Shown one piece after another: positions 43,220-53,525 of a stretch of 64,000 nucleotides of DNA. Position 1 is the first letter of the stretch. Every line of letters starts with the position of its first letter. Under the pieces are notes generated by a model. It ran no database searches. It saw nothing but the letters and a program-made list of their open reading frames with translations, and was not told the DNA's origin. The position numbers and the translations under genes are program-made. Location of the stretch: NCBI GenBank assembly GCA_031412335.1, contig JANOCT010000013.1, positions 53,103 to 117,102 of the forward strand, in the 5' to 3' direction. Origin of the DNA: JBBQYA01 sp031412335 (GTDB lineage: Bacteria; Bacteroidota; Bacteroidia; Sphingobacteriales; Sphingobacteriaceae).

Positions 43220-45409
43220 TTATAAATTATAACTCAATCCCAAAAACGCCATTCTAGATAAACCAACGCGTATTCCTTCTGGTCTGCGGCTGGCAATGTA
43301 GCGTTGATCTAATACGTTTTTCACCGCTAGGTTTACTCCAATTTTATTTTTATAAAACCGGTACATAACATTTGCATCAACAACAGTTCTGTTTTCAATT
43401 AAGCCATTTCTGCCATCGGCTGTTGGTGTTACAGTATTCAATTCATTCGTAAATTGCTCGTCAACATAATTCGCTGACAATCTGAATCCTAAACCATTTT
43501 TTAATTGTGTACCAACTGCAAGATAAATCAATTTATTAGGAGCATAAGGCAAACTGTTTTCATTTACGTTTACATTTCCATTATCAGCAGGTAAAAATCG
43601 GTCGGCATTATAGGTCGATTTTTGAATCGTTATATTTCCTTCCAAAGTGTAAGCATTTTGGCTTTTCCAAATTTTACCAAAGTCTAAATTAAATGCAGCT
43701 TCAATTCCTTGGTGGAATGTTTCTCCACCGTTCGCTAAACCTGTTTGATTACTACTGCCAGATGATTGCGAAATAGGAATAATCTGATTCTTAAAGTCAA
43801 GTATAAAAGCAGTTGCTTCTAAACTACCGAAATTGCCAAAAACAATTCTGCTACCCAATTCATAATTAGTGCTTAATTCGGCATCTAACTGTATTGCAAC
43901 TCCTGAATTGGTAATAGCATCTTTAATTCTTGGCGGTGCAAAACCTTTATGGATTCCTCCAAAAATATTTATATTTTCATTTAATGAATAGTTTATTCCA
44001 GCTCCTGGAATAAAACTTTGAACATTACTTTTGGCAACAACAAGCGTATCTCGTACCACATTTGCAACATTATTAACCGTAAATCTACCGCGAAGAATAT
44101 TTCTTTCGTAATTAAAGTTTTCAAAACGCAATCCAATATTTATGTTCAATTTTTTGGTAACAAATGTTTTATTTTGAGCATAGAAACTCACTGAATTTCC
44201 AATTCTTTTTTCATTGTCGCGGATATCACCAGCAGAAGAATTAAACTTTTTTCCTATAATAAATTGTTCATTTGCTTTTTCAAATAAATATCTTGCACCA
44301 GCATTAATCACGTTTCTGGTTTTCAAAATTTGATAATTAATTATAAATTTTGATTCAATTCCGGCAACTTCAAATTGCCTATTTCTATTGCCAGTTGAGT
44401 TTTTCATGTAAATTGCTCCTCCTGGAATTCTAGGATCACCCCAAACTACTCCTGTTTTATTACTGGTGTTGGAGTCAGTTGAAAAATCTTGACGTCTCCA
44501 ATTTCTAGAAGTGGTATAGGCAAATGCTGTTGTTTGTAATTTCACAACATTAGAAATCTTCAACTCATGAGTTACACTACCATTATATCTTCTAATTGGC
44601 AAAATATCTTCTGGTGCTAATTGAACAAAATCTTGTCCTCCTCTATCATACATCACCTGATTTATTCCTATGTATGTAGAATTTGAAATTTCATTATAAA
44701 AACCAAGCTTTAAACCAATAATGGAATTTTTGCCTGTTTCAATTTTTATTTTAGCTGATAAATCATGTAAACTGAAATTAGTCATTCCTAAATTATCAGC
44801 TCTTTTGTGAAGGTACGAAACGATGAAACCTGTTTTATCAATCGTATTGCTATAGCTTGCAAAACCTGAAAAAAAGCCATTTGCACCGCCAGTTAATCTT
44901 GCTTTTATTGTTTCACTTTCAGCAGGATCAGCGGTAAGATAGTTTAAAACGCCTCCAGTAGTTTGTGGCCCAAATAAAATCTGACCACTTCCTTTTAAAA
45001 CTTCTATTCCACTCATTTTATCAATTTGTGGAGTAAAGTATAATTCCGGCTCTCCATAAGGGCCTAAAGAAACTGGAATTCCATCCTCCAAAACCAAAAT
45101 ATTTCTACTTCTATCTGCATCTAAACCTCTTATTCCAACATTAATTCGCAATCCTGCCCCTTCTTCGTCTACAATATTCACTCCTGGTACTTTTCTTAAT
45201 AATTCATTTCCAGTTAAGGGTTGAATTTGTGTAATTTCTTTACTTCCAATAACTGAAACCGAACCTGGAACATTAGTAAATAGTTTATCCTTAGCTTCTA
45301 TTATTACAATTTGAGGCATCAAAAACGTTGTAGAATCTATTTTTAATGGTTTGGTTTCTTGAGCAGAGGAATAAAAAGGAAGTAAAAACAGGGCAATAAA
45401 AAATTTCAT
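43220..45409 (-). CDS. TonB-dependent receptor, FecA-like
   Basis: The 729-residue outer-membrane receptor has a signal peptide (1-16), a plug ('VPGSVSVIGSKEITQIQP', 'RGLDADRSRNILVLEDGIP' region near 95-115, and 'IEVLKGSGQILFGPQTTGGVLNY' split around residue 135-157) and a barrel ending 'FLGLSYNL'. The plug pattern is close to ferric-citrate and other siderophore receptors of the FecA/CirA class. It lacks the carboxypeptidase-like N-domain seen in the two receptors at 13-19 kb. Substrate probably a ferric chelate, but this is inferred. No Fur box was identified. Confidence 0.88.
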   Translation of the reverse strand: MKFFIALFLLPFYSSAQETKPLKIDSTTFLMPQIVIIEAKDKLFTNVPGSVSVIGSKEITQIQPLTGNELLRKVPGVNIVDEEGAGLRINVGIRGLDADRSRNILVLEDGIPVSLGPYGEPELYFTPQIDKMSGIEVLKGSGQILFGPQTTGGVLNYLTADPAESETIKARLTGGANGFFSGFASYSNTIDKTGFIVSYLHKRADNLGMTNFSLHDLSAKIKIETGKNSIIGLKLGFYNEISNSTYIGINQVMYDRGGQDFVQLAPEDILPIRRYNGSVTHELKISNVVKLQTTAFAYTTSRNWRRQDFSTDSNTSNKTGVVWGDPRIPGGAIYMKNSTGNRNRQFEVAGIESKFIINYQILKTRNVINAGARYLFEKANEQFIIGKKFNSSAGDIRDNEKRIGNSVSFYAQNKTFVTKKLNINIGLRFENFNYERNILRGRFTVNNVANVVRDTLVVAKSNVQSFIPGAGINYSLNENINIFGGIHKGFAPPRIKDAITNSGVAIQLDAELSTNYELGSRIVFGNFGSLEATAFILDFKNQIIPISQSSGSSNQTGLANGGETFHQGIEAAFNLDFGKIWKSQNAYTLEGNITIQKSTYNADRFLPADNGNVNVNENSLPYAPNKLIYLAVGTQLKNGLGFRLSANYVDEQFTNELNTVTPTADGRNGLIENRTVVDANVMYRFYKNKIGVNLAVKNVLDQRYIASRRPEGIRVGLSRMAFLGLSYNL

Positions 45410-45601
45410 GTTTATTAAGATTGATTAAAAATAATGGCAAACCTAAGCGAATAAATTCAACCGGCAAAATTTATTTAGAATTAGTCTTGATAATTTATTG
45501 AGAAGCAAAAACAATAAAATTCAAAATCGAATTTCATTTACATGCTAAAAAAAATATTTTGCATACGAATTTAAAAAAACCACAAGGCTTAATTAATCTG
45601 C

Positions 45602-45609
45602 TATATTTG
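45602..45609 (+). promoter_or_regulatory. Candidate -7 element of purN
   Basis: TATATTTG matches TAnnTTTG and lies 22 bp before the purN start codon. No clear -33 element is visible. Confidence 0.35.
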
Positions 45610-45631
45610 GTTTTCCAGTTATATTACACAT

Positions 45632-46204
45632 TTGAAAAAACGAATAGCCATTTTTGCGTCAGGATCAGGAACTAATGCTCAGCGTATCATCGAGCATTTT
45701 ATGCGAAATAAAGAAATTGAAATTTCTATTGTAATGACCAATAATGCAGATGCTTATGTATTAGTTCGCGCGGATAGTTTCGAAATTCCAACCCATGTTT
45801 TCACACGGTCTGATATGGGGAATCCGTTGAAAGTGCTCAAACTTCTACAAAATTTAAAGATTGATTTTATTGTGCTTGCAGGTTTTTTATGGCTTTTACC
45901 TATTGCTGTTTTAAAAGAATTTAACAAAAGAATTGTTAACGTACATCCGGCATTATTGCCAAAATTTGGAGGAGCTGGTATGTATGGATCTAAAGTTCAT
46001 CAAGCTGTTTTGGATTCAAAAGAAAAAGAATCGGGAATTACGATTCATTATGTGAACGAAAATTATGATGAAGGTGAAATAATTTTTCAAGCTTCATGCC
46101 CGGTAAGTTCTAATGATACGCTCGAAAATCTGATGTATAAAATTCAGCAACTGGAGTATCAGCATTATCCCAGAATCATAGAATCATTGATAAAAAAAAT
46201 GTAA
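45632..46204 (+). CDS. purN: Phosphoribosylglycinamide formyltransferase
   Basis: The 190-residue protein starts with TTG at 45632. It carries out the third step of purine synthesis, formyl transfer from 10-formyl-THF to GAR. Motifs: 'IFASGSGTNAQRI' (7-19, phosphate binding), 'HPALLPKFGGAGMYG' (about 108-122, with the catalytic His of the family), and 'ESGITIHYVNENYDEG' (about 131-146, with catalytic Asp in DEG). purH lies 112 bp downstream on the same strand. Confidence 0.95.
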   Translation: MKKRIAIFASGSGTNAQRIIEHFMRNKEIEISIVMTNNADAYVLVRADSFEIPTHVFTRSDMGNPLKVLKLLQNLKIDFIVLAGFLWLLPIAVLKEFNKRIVNVHPALLPKFGGAGMYGSKVHQAVLDSKEKESGITIHYVNENYDEGEIIFQASCPVSSNDTLENLMYKIQQLEYQHYPRIIESLIKKM

Positions 46205-46316
46205 AAGAGCTGGAATTAACTGTTCAAAAATTTTCTTTAAAAGCTTTAAGAAATAAAAATATAGCTACGAAAAGCTTGTTTATTTTTTTTAAAATTGCGG
46301 TACGATCAATCGATTA

Positions 46317-47843
46317 ATGACCCGCCCAAAAAAAATTAAAAACGCCTTAATATCAGTATATTACAAACAAGGTCTTGAGAGAGTAGTTAGTAAATTAAAT
46401 TCCTTAGGAATCACATTGTATTCTACTGGTGGAACAGAACAATTTATCAAAGAGTTAGGTTTTGAAGTAAATGCAATTGAAGATTTAACTGCTTATCCAT
46501 CTATTTTTGGAGGAAGAGTTAAAACATTGCATCCCAAAGTTTTTGGAGGAATATTGGCTCGACGTGGACACGATGGTGATGCACAACAATTAGAAGCATT
46601 TGAAATTCCAGAAATAGATTTAGTAATAGTAGACCTTTATCCGTTTGAAGAGACTTTAAAAGAAACTGTTGAAGAAGAAGAAATTATTGAAAAAATAGAT
46701 GTAGGTGGAATATCACTCATTAGAGCTGCAGCTAAAAACTACAATGATGTATGTATTATTTCATCTCGAAACGATTATGATGAATTGTTAGAAATTTTGG
46801 AAGATGGAAAAGGTTCTACTGACTTACATCAACGCTATCTTTTAGCTGCAAAAGCATTTAATACAACATCTACTTACGATACAGCCATTTTCAATTATTT
46901 TAATGAAGGTTTAGGCCTACCAGTTTTTAAGCGAAGTGAAGAGAATGCACAGATTTTGAGGTATGGAGAAAATCCACACCAAAAAAGCGTTTATTATGGA
47001 AACTTGAATGAACTTTTCACGAAACTAAACGGTAAAGATTTATCTTACAATAACTTGGTAGATATTGATGCCGCGATTCAATTGATTGATGAATTTACTG
47101 AACCAACTTTTGCTATCATTAAACATACAAATGCCTGTGGTGTAGCTTCAGACAAAAATTTAATTAAGGCCTGGAAAAAATCTTTATCCTCTGATCCTAT
47201 TTCAGCGTTTGGTGGAGTTTTAGTTTGCAACAGATCGGTTGATGAACAAACCGCAATAGAAATTAATAAATTATTTTTTGAGGTTATGATCGCTCCAGGT
47301 TATGATAATGCAGCATTAACCTTATTAAAACAAAAGAAAAATAGAAACATACTTCAACTGCATCCTCATAAAAAAAGTCAAAAGCAATATAAATCTTTGC
47401 TAAATGGAGTTATTGAGCAGGATAATGATTTGAATACAGAACAAGCAGCAGATATGCTAAATGTTAGCAATACAATAGCAAGCAATTCAGAATTGAACGA
47501 TTTAATATTTGCTGCTAAAATTGCAAAACATACTAAATCGAATACCATAGTTTTAGCAAAAAATAATCAAATGCTGGCAAGTGGAGTGGGACAAACTTCA
47601 AGAGTGGATGCACTTGAACAGGCAATAATTAAAGCAAAAAAATTTGGTTTTGATTTGAATGGCTCGGTTATGGCTTCTGATGCTTTTTTCCCTTTTCCTG
47701 ATTGTGTAGAAATTGCTCATAAAGCTGGAGTAAAAGCAGTAGTTCATCCAGGTGGCAGTATTAAAGATCAGGAATCAATTCAATTTTGTAATGAAAATGA
47801 TATGGCAATGGTAATCACTGGCATTAGGCATTTCAAGCATTAA
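46317..47843 (+). CDS. purH: Bifunctional AICAR formyltransferase/IMP cyclohydrolase
   Basis: The 508-residue enzyme does the last two steps of IMP synthesis. The N-terminal cyclohydrolase domain (1-190) shows 'ALISVYYKQGLERV', 'LYSTGGTEQFIKEL' and 'GGRVKTLHPKVFGGILARR'. The C-terminal transformylase domain contains 'LRYGENPHQKSVYYG', 'IKHTNACGVA' and 'DAFFPFPDCVE'. The length matches the family. It shares purine context with purN. Confidence 0.95.
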   Translation: MTRPKKIKNALISVYYKQGLERVVSKLNSLGITLYSTGGTEQFIKELGFEVNAIEDLTAYPSIFGGRVKTLHPKVFGGILARRGHDGDAQQLEAFEIPEIDLVIVDLYPFEETLKETVEEEEIIEKIDVGGISLIRAAAKNYNDVCIISSRNDYDELLEILEDGKGSTDLHQRYLLAAKAFNTTSTYDTAIFNYFNEGLGLPVFKRSEENAQILRYGENPHQKSVYYGNLNELFTKLNGKDLSYNNLVDIDAAIQLIDEFTEPTFAIIKHTNACGVASDKNLIKAWKKSLSSDPISAFGGVLVCNRSVDEQTAIEINKLFFEVMIAPGYDNAALTLLKQKKNRNILQLHPHKKSQKQYKSLLNGVIEQDNDLNTEQAADMLNVSNTIASNSELNDLIFAAKIAKHTKSNTIVLAKNNQMLASGVGQTSRVDALEQAIIKAKKFGFDLNGSVMASDAFFPFPDCVEIAHKAGVKAVVHPGGSIKDQESIQFCNENDMAMVITGIRHFKH

Positions 47844-48010
47844 TTATTACATTTAGCTGATTAGAATAAAAACAATGCAAAAAAAGAATTTTAGAATCTA
47901 AATTTACCTCTCAAATTTTAATAAAATTTATCATTAGTAACCAAGTGAAAAAATAGCAAAATTATTTACTTAAATTTTTAAACACTAAACAAACAACCAC
48001 TAACATATAA

Positions 48011-49033
48011 ATGGGTCTTTTTAATTTTTTCACTCAGGAAATAGCCATTGATCTGGGAACCGCCAACACGCTCATTATTCATAACGATAAAGTAGTAGTA
48101 GACGAACCGTCTATTGTCGCGATGGACCGGAAGACCGGAAAAGTGATTGCCATCGGAAAGCAGGCTATGCAAATGGATGGAAAAACTCACGATAATATTA
48201 AAACCATTCGTCCGCTAAAAGATGGTGTTATTGCAGATTTTGATGCTGCAGAGCACATGATTCGAGGAATGATTAGAATGATAAATTCTGGTAAAGGTTG
48301 GTTTTTACCTTCGTTGCGAATGGTAATTTGTATTCCTTCAGGCATTACAGAGGTAGAGAAAAGAGCAGTACGAGATTCAGCCGAAATAGCTGGTGCGAAA
48401 GAAGTTTATTTAATTCATGAACCAATGGCTGCTGCAATCGGAATTGGAATTGACGTAGAAGAACCAATGGGAAACATGATAATTGATATCGGCGGTGGAA
48501 CAACAGAAATTGCTGTAATTGCCTTAGCAGGGATTGTTTGTGATCAATCAATACGAGTTGCTGGAGATAATTTTGATGCTGATATTGTAAATTACATGCG
48601 TAGGCAACATAATATTTTGATTGGTGACAGAACTGCTGAAAAAATAAAAATAGAAGTTGGTTCAGCTTTGCCTGAATTACCAGATCCGCCTGCAGATTTT
48701 GCCGTACAAGGTAGAGATTTGATGACTGGTGTACCAAAGCAAATTTTTGTTTCATATACCGAAATAGCGCAATGCCTTGATAAATCAATTTCTAAAATAG
48801 AGGAAGCAATTTTAAAAGCTTTAGAAATTACACCACCAGAATTATCAGCTGATATATACACAACTGGAATTTATTTAACAGGTGGCGGTGCATTGCTTCG
48901 TGGGCTTGATAAACGGATTTCTGTAAAAACTAAATTGCCTGTAACCATTGCCGAAGATCCTTTAAGGGCTGTAGTTCGTGGCACAGGAATAGCGCTGAAA
49001 AATATTCAGAATTTTAAATTTCTGATGCCATAA
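48011..49033 (+). CDS. mreB: Rod shape-determining protein MreB
   Basis: The 340-residue actin homologue organises peptidoglycan synthesis along the cell side wall. The ATP-binding motifs are present: phosphate-1 'IDLGTANT' (about 12-19), 'HEPMAAAIGIG' (about 140-150), phosphate-2 'IDIGGGTTEIAVI' (about 163-175) and adenosine 'LTGGGALLRG' (about 293-302). It heads the operon mreB-mreC-mreD-mrdA-rodA. The 167-bp region before it is AT-rich without a promoter I can name. Confidence 0.97.
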   Translation: MGLFNFFTQEIAIDLGTANTLIIHNDKVVVDEPSIVAMDRKTGKVIAIGKQAMQMDGKTHDNIKTIRPLKDGVIADFDAAEHMIRGMIRMINSGKGWFLPSLRMVICIPSGITEVEKRAVRDSAEIAGAKEVYLIHEPMAAAIGIGIDVEEPMGNMIIDIGGGTTEIAVIALAGIVCDQSIRVAGDNFDADIVNYMRRQHNILIGDRTAEKIKIEVGSALPELPDPPADFAVQGRDLMTGVPKQIFVSYTEIAQCLDKSISKIEEAILKALEITPPELSADIYTTGIYLTGGGALLRGLDKRISVKTKLPVTIAEDPLRAVVRGTGIALKNIQNFKFLMP

Positions 49034-49086
49034 TCTTTCATAAATAATTAATTAATTTACGAACGATCTAATTTCTTTTTCCTGCA

Positions 49087-49917
49087 ATGCGTAACCTTTG
49101 GTTCTTTATTGTTAAGTATTACGCCTTTTTTCTTTTTCTTTTTTTGGAAGGAATATCTATTTCATTAATTGTAAAGAATAACACGTATCAAAATGCTGCT
49201 GTATTAAATTCAGCCAACAGCATTAGTGGTGAACTGTATCTCACAGTAAGTAATTTTAAAGAATATCTTTCGCTGAAAACAGAAAATGATAGTCTTGCTA
49301 ACGAAAATGCACGATTGCTCACCAATCAAAAAAAATCCTCTTACTCCGGCTTAACTGATAGTGTCAAATACAATGATACTACATTGAAAAAGCAATATAT
49401 TTATTACCCAGCTCGAATAATTAACAACTCGACCAATAGAAGGAATAATTATTTAACACTAAACCGCGGAAGCCGACATGGAATAAAGAAAAATATGGGT
49501 GTAATTTGTGGAAGTGGTGTAGTAGGAATAGTAAATAATGTTTCAGAAAATTTTTCAACAGTTATTTCCATCCTTCATAAGGACACGAAATTAAGTGGAC
49601 AATTAGATAGCACCAAAGATATTGGTTCAATAATTTGGGAAGGTTTTAGTCCTCAGGAACTTACTTTGCTTGATGTACCAAGTCATGTTGAAATAAGAAA
49701 AGGAGAAAAAATTACAACAACTGGATTTTCTTCTATTTTTCCAGAAGGAATATTAATAGGTGTTGTTCGCGATTTTAAAATTAAAGAAGGAGATAATTTT
49801 TATTCTATTCGAGTACGAATGACTACACGATTACAGAATTTACAATACGTTTATATTGTAAAAAATGTACTTGCTGATGAACAAAACAATCTGGAAAGCA
49901 CACTGAAATATGATTAG
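49087..49917 (+). CDS. mreC: Rod shape-determining protein MreC
   Basis: The 276-residue protein has one N-terminal membrane helix (about 10-30), a coiled coil (about 60-85) and the paired MreC beta-barrel domain ('NRRNNYLTLNRGSRHGIKKN', 'GVVGIVNNVSENFSTV', TTGFSSIFPEGILIG). It links MreB to periplasmic cell-wall enzymes. It overlaps mreD by 8 nt. Confidence 0.94.
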   Translation: MRNLWFFIVKYYAFFLFLFLEGISISLIVKNNTYQNAAVLNSANSISGELYLTVSNFKEYLSLKTENDSLANENARLLTNQKKSSYSGLTDSVKYNDTTLKKQYIYYPARIINNSTNRRNNYLTLNRGSRHGIKKNMGVICGSGVVGIVNNVSENFSTVISILHKDTKLSGQLDSTKDIGSIIWEGFSPQELTLLDVPSHVEIRKGEKITTTGFSSIFPEGILIGVVRDFKIKEGDNFYSIRVRMTTRLQNLQYVYIVKNVLADEQNNLESTLKYD

Positions 49918-50425
49918 ACTTATTATTTCAAATAGTGCCAGGTTTATCTTTCTGGTTATTTTTCAAGTACTGATTTTAAACAACGTTCAATTATATAATG
50001 TACTGAATCCCTATTTTTACGTCCTGTTTATTTTACTTTTGCCCCTTGATATTTCCGCCTGGGCTATTTTGTTTTTATCTTTTTTCTTAGGCCTATCTGT
50101 CGATGTGTTTTCTGACACTGGAGGAATTCATGCAGCTGCTTCAGTTTTTATGGCTTTTTGCAGACCGTTGGTTTTAATAATTGTAACACCAAGAGGTGGT
50201 TACGAACATGAGCCGTCGCCGTCACTTTCCAACATGGGTGCACGGTGGTTTATTACGTATAGTTCTATTTTAGTTTTGCTTCATCATCTTTTGCTATTCA
50301 ATATTGAAGTTTTTCGTTTTAATGAATTTCCAATGACATTATTACGAATTGTTTTAAGCAGTGTGTTTACCATGACTTTAATAATTATTAGTCAATACTT
50401 TTTCACGTCTGGCAGGTCTAAATGA
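49910..50425 (+). CDS. mreD: Rod shape-determining protein MreD
   Basis: The 171-residue protein has five to six membrane helices, with the Bacteroidota MreD pattern 'NNVQLYNVLNPYFYVLFILLL' shortened here to its two halves, and 'DVFSDTGGIHAAASVFMAF'. It stabilises the elongation complex with MreC. It overlaps both neighbouring genes by a few bases. Confidence 0.9.
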   Translation: MIRLIISNSARFIFLVIFQVLILNNVQLYNVLNPYFYVLFILLLPLDISAWAILFLSFFLGLSVDVFSDTGGIHAAASVFMAFCRPLVLIIVTPRGGYEHEPSPSLSNMGARWFITYSSILVLLHHLLLFNIEVFRFNEFPMTLLRIVLSSVFTMTLIIISQYFFTSGRSK

Positions 50426-52269
50426 ATATTTTTTTCGAGCGAAAATTTGTAATTCAAGCTATAGTTGCTTTTGTAGCTTTTATGCTGCTGGCCAAACTAT
50501 TCTATATTCAAGTAATTGATAATAGTTATAATTTATCTGCCAATAATAATGTACTACGAAAGTTAATAATATATCCTGCACGAGGAGTAATTAGCGATAG
50601 GAATGGAGTTATATTAGTACAAAACGAGCCTGTTTACGATTTAATGGTAATTCCAAGGCAAGTGAAAAATTTCGACACAGTTGAGTTTTGCCGTTTGATT
50701 GGAATTTCCAAAAATGATTTTTTACTAAAATTTGAAAAGGCAAGAAGATACTCTAAGTACAAAGCTTCAGTATTTGAAAAACAATTATCGAGCAGAACAT
50801 ATGCAGGTTTTCAAGAAAAATTGTTTGAATATCAAGGTTTTTATGTTCAAAACCGATCTGTTAGAAGATATCCTAATAAATCAGCCCCACATATTCTAGG
50901 TTATATTGGTGAGGTAAACGAAAAAATGATTGCAAAATCTGGCAATTATTATAAACAAGGAGATTATGTTGGAATTTCAGGAATCGAACAATCCTATGAA
51001 AAAGAATTAAAAGGTCAACGTGGTATTAAAAATATTATGGTTGATGTATTTAATCGGGAAAAAGGAAGTTACGAAAACGGTCGTTATGATACTATTGCCA
51101 TTGCTGGCGAACGATTAATGTCGTCTTTAGATGCAGTAATTCAGGAATATGGCGAACGATTAATGCAAAATAAAAAAGGGAGTATTGTTGCCATAGAACC
51201 ATCTACAGGAGAAATCCTTGCCTTTATAAGCAGCCCAACTTACGACCCAAATCTGTTAGTAGGTAGAGATCGAAGTAAAAACTACAGCGTGCTTTTAGAA
51301 GATAAAAATATTCCTTTGTTTATTCGGCCTACTATGGCTCAATATCCTCCAGGTTCTATTTTTAAAATTATCAATGCTTTACTCGAACAGAAATATAATA
51401 TCATCACTCGCGAATCAACGTATCCGTGCAACGGAGCATATTTTTTAGGTGGATTAAGAGTTGGTTGTCGTCCGCATCCATCTCCTGTAAACTTACCCAT
51501 GTCATTACAATGGAGTTGTAATTCATACAATTGTAATTATTTCAATGCATTGATACAAAGCAATCAATTCAAAAACTCGGAAGAAGGTTTCAATGCTTGG
51601 CGATCTGGTGTAAATAATTTCGGCATTGGTAAAAAATTAGATATTGATCTTCCAAATGAATTAAAAGGGCTTCTACCTACAGCTGAACAATACAATAAAA
51701 TTTATGGAAAAGGTAGTTGGAAAGGATCAACCATTATTTCTTTGTCTATCGGTCAAGGCGAACTAGGAATAACTCCTTTGCAAATGGCAAATTTAGCAGC
51801 GATAGTTGCCAACCGGGGTTTTTATTACAACCCACATTTAATAAAAGCAATAGGAAAAAAGAAAATAGTAAAACCCGAATACACGAAAAAAAATTATGTA
51901 GGCATAGATGCTGCTTATTTTGAACCCGTTATAGATGGTATGGATGCAGTGGTACAAGGTGGTACAGCCGGCCGATCCAGAATTAATAACATTATTATGT
52001 GTGGCAAAACCGGAACCGTTCAAGTACCAAACGGCGAAGATCATTCTGTTTTTATCGCATTTGCACCGCGAGATAATCCAAAAATCGCCATCGCAGTAGT
52101 CATTGAAAATGCGCAAGGTGGAGGTGGAAGTACTTGGGCTGCTCCTTTGGCAAGTTTGTTAGTCGAAAAATATTTAACAGACAGCATTACAAAACCAAAA
52201 GCATTTGAAGACCGAATTCTGAATGCCCGATTTATAAACGATACGTTAAAATTACCCCTGATCAAATGA
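50422..52269 (+). CDS. mrdA: Penicillin-binding protein 2 (elongation transpeptidase)
   Basis: The 615-residue protein has a membrane anchor (about 9-28), a dimerisation domain, and a transpeptidase domain with S312 in 'PGSIFKI' (SxxK), S365-C-N367 (SxN) and K529-T-G-T. It crosslinks side-wall peptidoglycan and works with RodA, whose gene overlaps it by 4 nt (ATGA). Confidence 0.96.
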   Translation: MNIFFERKFVIQAIVAFVAFMLLAKLFYIQVIDNSYNLSANNNVLRKLIIYPARGVISDRNGVILVQNEPVYDLMVIPRQVKNFDTVEFCRLIGISKNDFLLKFEKARRYSKYKASVFEKQLSSRTYAGFQEKLFEYQGFYVQNRSVRRYPNKSAPHILGYIGEVNEKMIAKSGNYYKQGDYVGISGIEQSYEKELKGQRGIKNIMVDVFNREKGSYENGRYDTIAIAGERLMSSLDAVIQEYGERLMQNKKGSIVAIEPSTGEILAFISSPTYDPNLLVGRDRSKNYSVLLEDKNIPLFIRPTMAQYPPGSIFKIINALLEQKYNIITRESTYPCNGAYFLGGLRVGCRPHPSPVNLPMSLQWSCNSYNCNYFNALIQSNQFKNSEEGFNAWRSGVNNFGIGKKLDIDLPNELKGLLPTAEQYNKIYGKGSWKGSTIISLSIGQGELGITPLQMANLAAIVANRGFYYNPHLIKAIGKKKIVKPEYTKKNYVGIDAAYFEPVIDGMDAVVQGGTAGRSRINNIIMCGKTGTVQVPNGEDHSVFIAFAPRDNPKIAIAVVIENAQGGGGSTWAAPLASLLVEKYLTDSITKPKAFEDRILNARFINDTLKLPLIK

Positions 52270-53525
52270 ACCGCAAGAGTATTTTGTTTAATGTTGATTT
52301 ACTGACTCTTGGTATTTACCTAGCTCTGATTCTTATTGGCTGGTTTAGTATTTATGCAGCTGTTTACGATGTTGATCATAGCAGTATTTTTGATATAGAT
52401 AAAAATTATGGCAAACAATTAATTTGGATTTTCACTGCAATGTTTCTTGCCATGTTGATTTTAATTCTTGATTATAAGTTCTTTAGCACCTTTTCCTATG
52501 TGTTTTACGGGATCACGCTATTACTTTTGATCGGGGTATTATTTGTGGGTAGGCTGGTTGGAGGTAATCAAGCTTGGTTCGAAATTGGTAGTTTCCGTTT
52601 ACAACCTTCAGAGTTTGCCAAATTTGCAACCTGTATGGCATTGGCAAAATACCTGAGCGGAACCAATATTAAAATGCAACAATTGAGCACCAAAATTGCA
52701 TCCATTAGTTTATTGGTTATTCCTTTCGTGCTGATAATGCTGCAACCCGATGCAGGTTCCGCTTCTACATTTTTAGGTTTTGTGCTGGTTTTGTATCGGG
52801 AAGGTTTATCTGGAATTGTGTTGATTATAGGTTTTGGGATAATTGTTATTTTCCTTTTGGCTTTAATGGTTCAAAAACTCACTTTGCTGATAGCATTTGG
52901 AATTATAGCAGGCCTGTTTATTTACTTCTTCAGAAAAAGTAGGAAAGCAATCGCCATTACCGTTTCTGCTTTAGCCTTTTCAGTCTTAGTCGTTTTCGGG
53001 GTTGATTATACCATCAAAAATGTATTGAAACCACATCAAAGTGAGCGAATCAATAATTTAGTTGGAATTGATGTAGATCTGAAAGGAGCTGGATATAATG
53101 TAAATCAATCAATGATTGCCATTGGTTCTGGTGGTTTTTTTGGCAAGGGATTTTTGCAAGGCACACAAACCAAATATGATTTTGTACCAGAGCAAAGCAC
53201 CGATTTTATTTTTTGTACCATCGGCGAAGAGTATGGTTTTATTGGAAGTTTTGTGGTTATCGCATTATTTGTTACCCTCCTTCTGCGAATTATTTTTATT
53301 GCCGAACGACAACGATTTACCTATTCCAGAATTTATGCATATGGTGTATTTTCTATTTTATTTTTCCACTTTACTATTAATTTGGGGATGACAATCGGCT
53401 TAATTCCAGTTATAGGAATTCCTTTACCATTTATTAGTTATGGCGGATCTTCTCTTTGGAGTTTCACCATTTTACTCTTTATTTTGTTGAAATTGGATGC
53501 AAACCGAATGGGTTTACTTAGATAA
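52266..53525 (+). CDS. rodA: Peptidoglycan polymerase RodA (SEDS family)
   Basis: The 419-residue SEDS glycosyltransferase has about ten membrane helices, with 'GNQAWFEIGSFRLQPSEFAKF' read in its two halves (about 99-119), 'PDAGSASTFLG' and the C-terminal 'IPLPFISYGGSSLW' motif. It polymerises lipid II with PBP2. The loop with 'FVPEQSTDFIFCTIGEEYGF' is the conserved extracellular segment. It ends the mre operon and overlaps the convergent gene by 8 nt. Confidence 0.96.
   Translation: MNRKSILFNVDLLTLGIYLALILIGWFSIYAAVYDVDHSSIFDIDKNYGKQLIWIFTAMFLAMLILILDYKFFSTFSYVFYGITLLLLIGVLFVGRLVGGNQAWFEIGSFRLQPSEFAKFATCMALAKYLSGTNIKMQQLSTKIASISLLVIPFVLIMLQPDAGSASTFLGFVLVLYREGLSGIVLIIGFGIIVIFLLALMVQKLTLLIAFGIIAGLFIYFFRKSRKAIAITVSALAFSVLVVFGVDYTIKNVLKPHQSERINNLVGIDVDLKGAGYNVNQSMIAIGSGGFFGKGFLQGTQTKYDFVPEQSTDFIFCTIGEEYGFIGSFVVIALFVTLLLRIIFIAERQRFTYSRIYAYGVFSILFFHFTINLGMTIGLIPVIGIPLPFISYGGSSLWSFTILLFILLKLDANRMGLLR

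Noticed and set aside
48345..48788. A 147-residue open frame on the minus strand, Gln/Leu-rich
   Set aside because: It lies wholly inside mreB, a well-supported gene on the other strand, and its composition is that of an antisense shadow.
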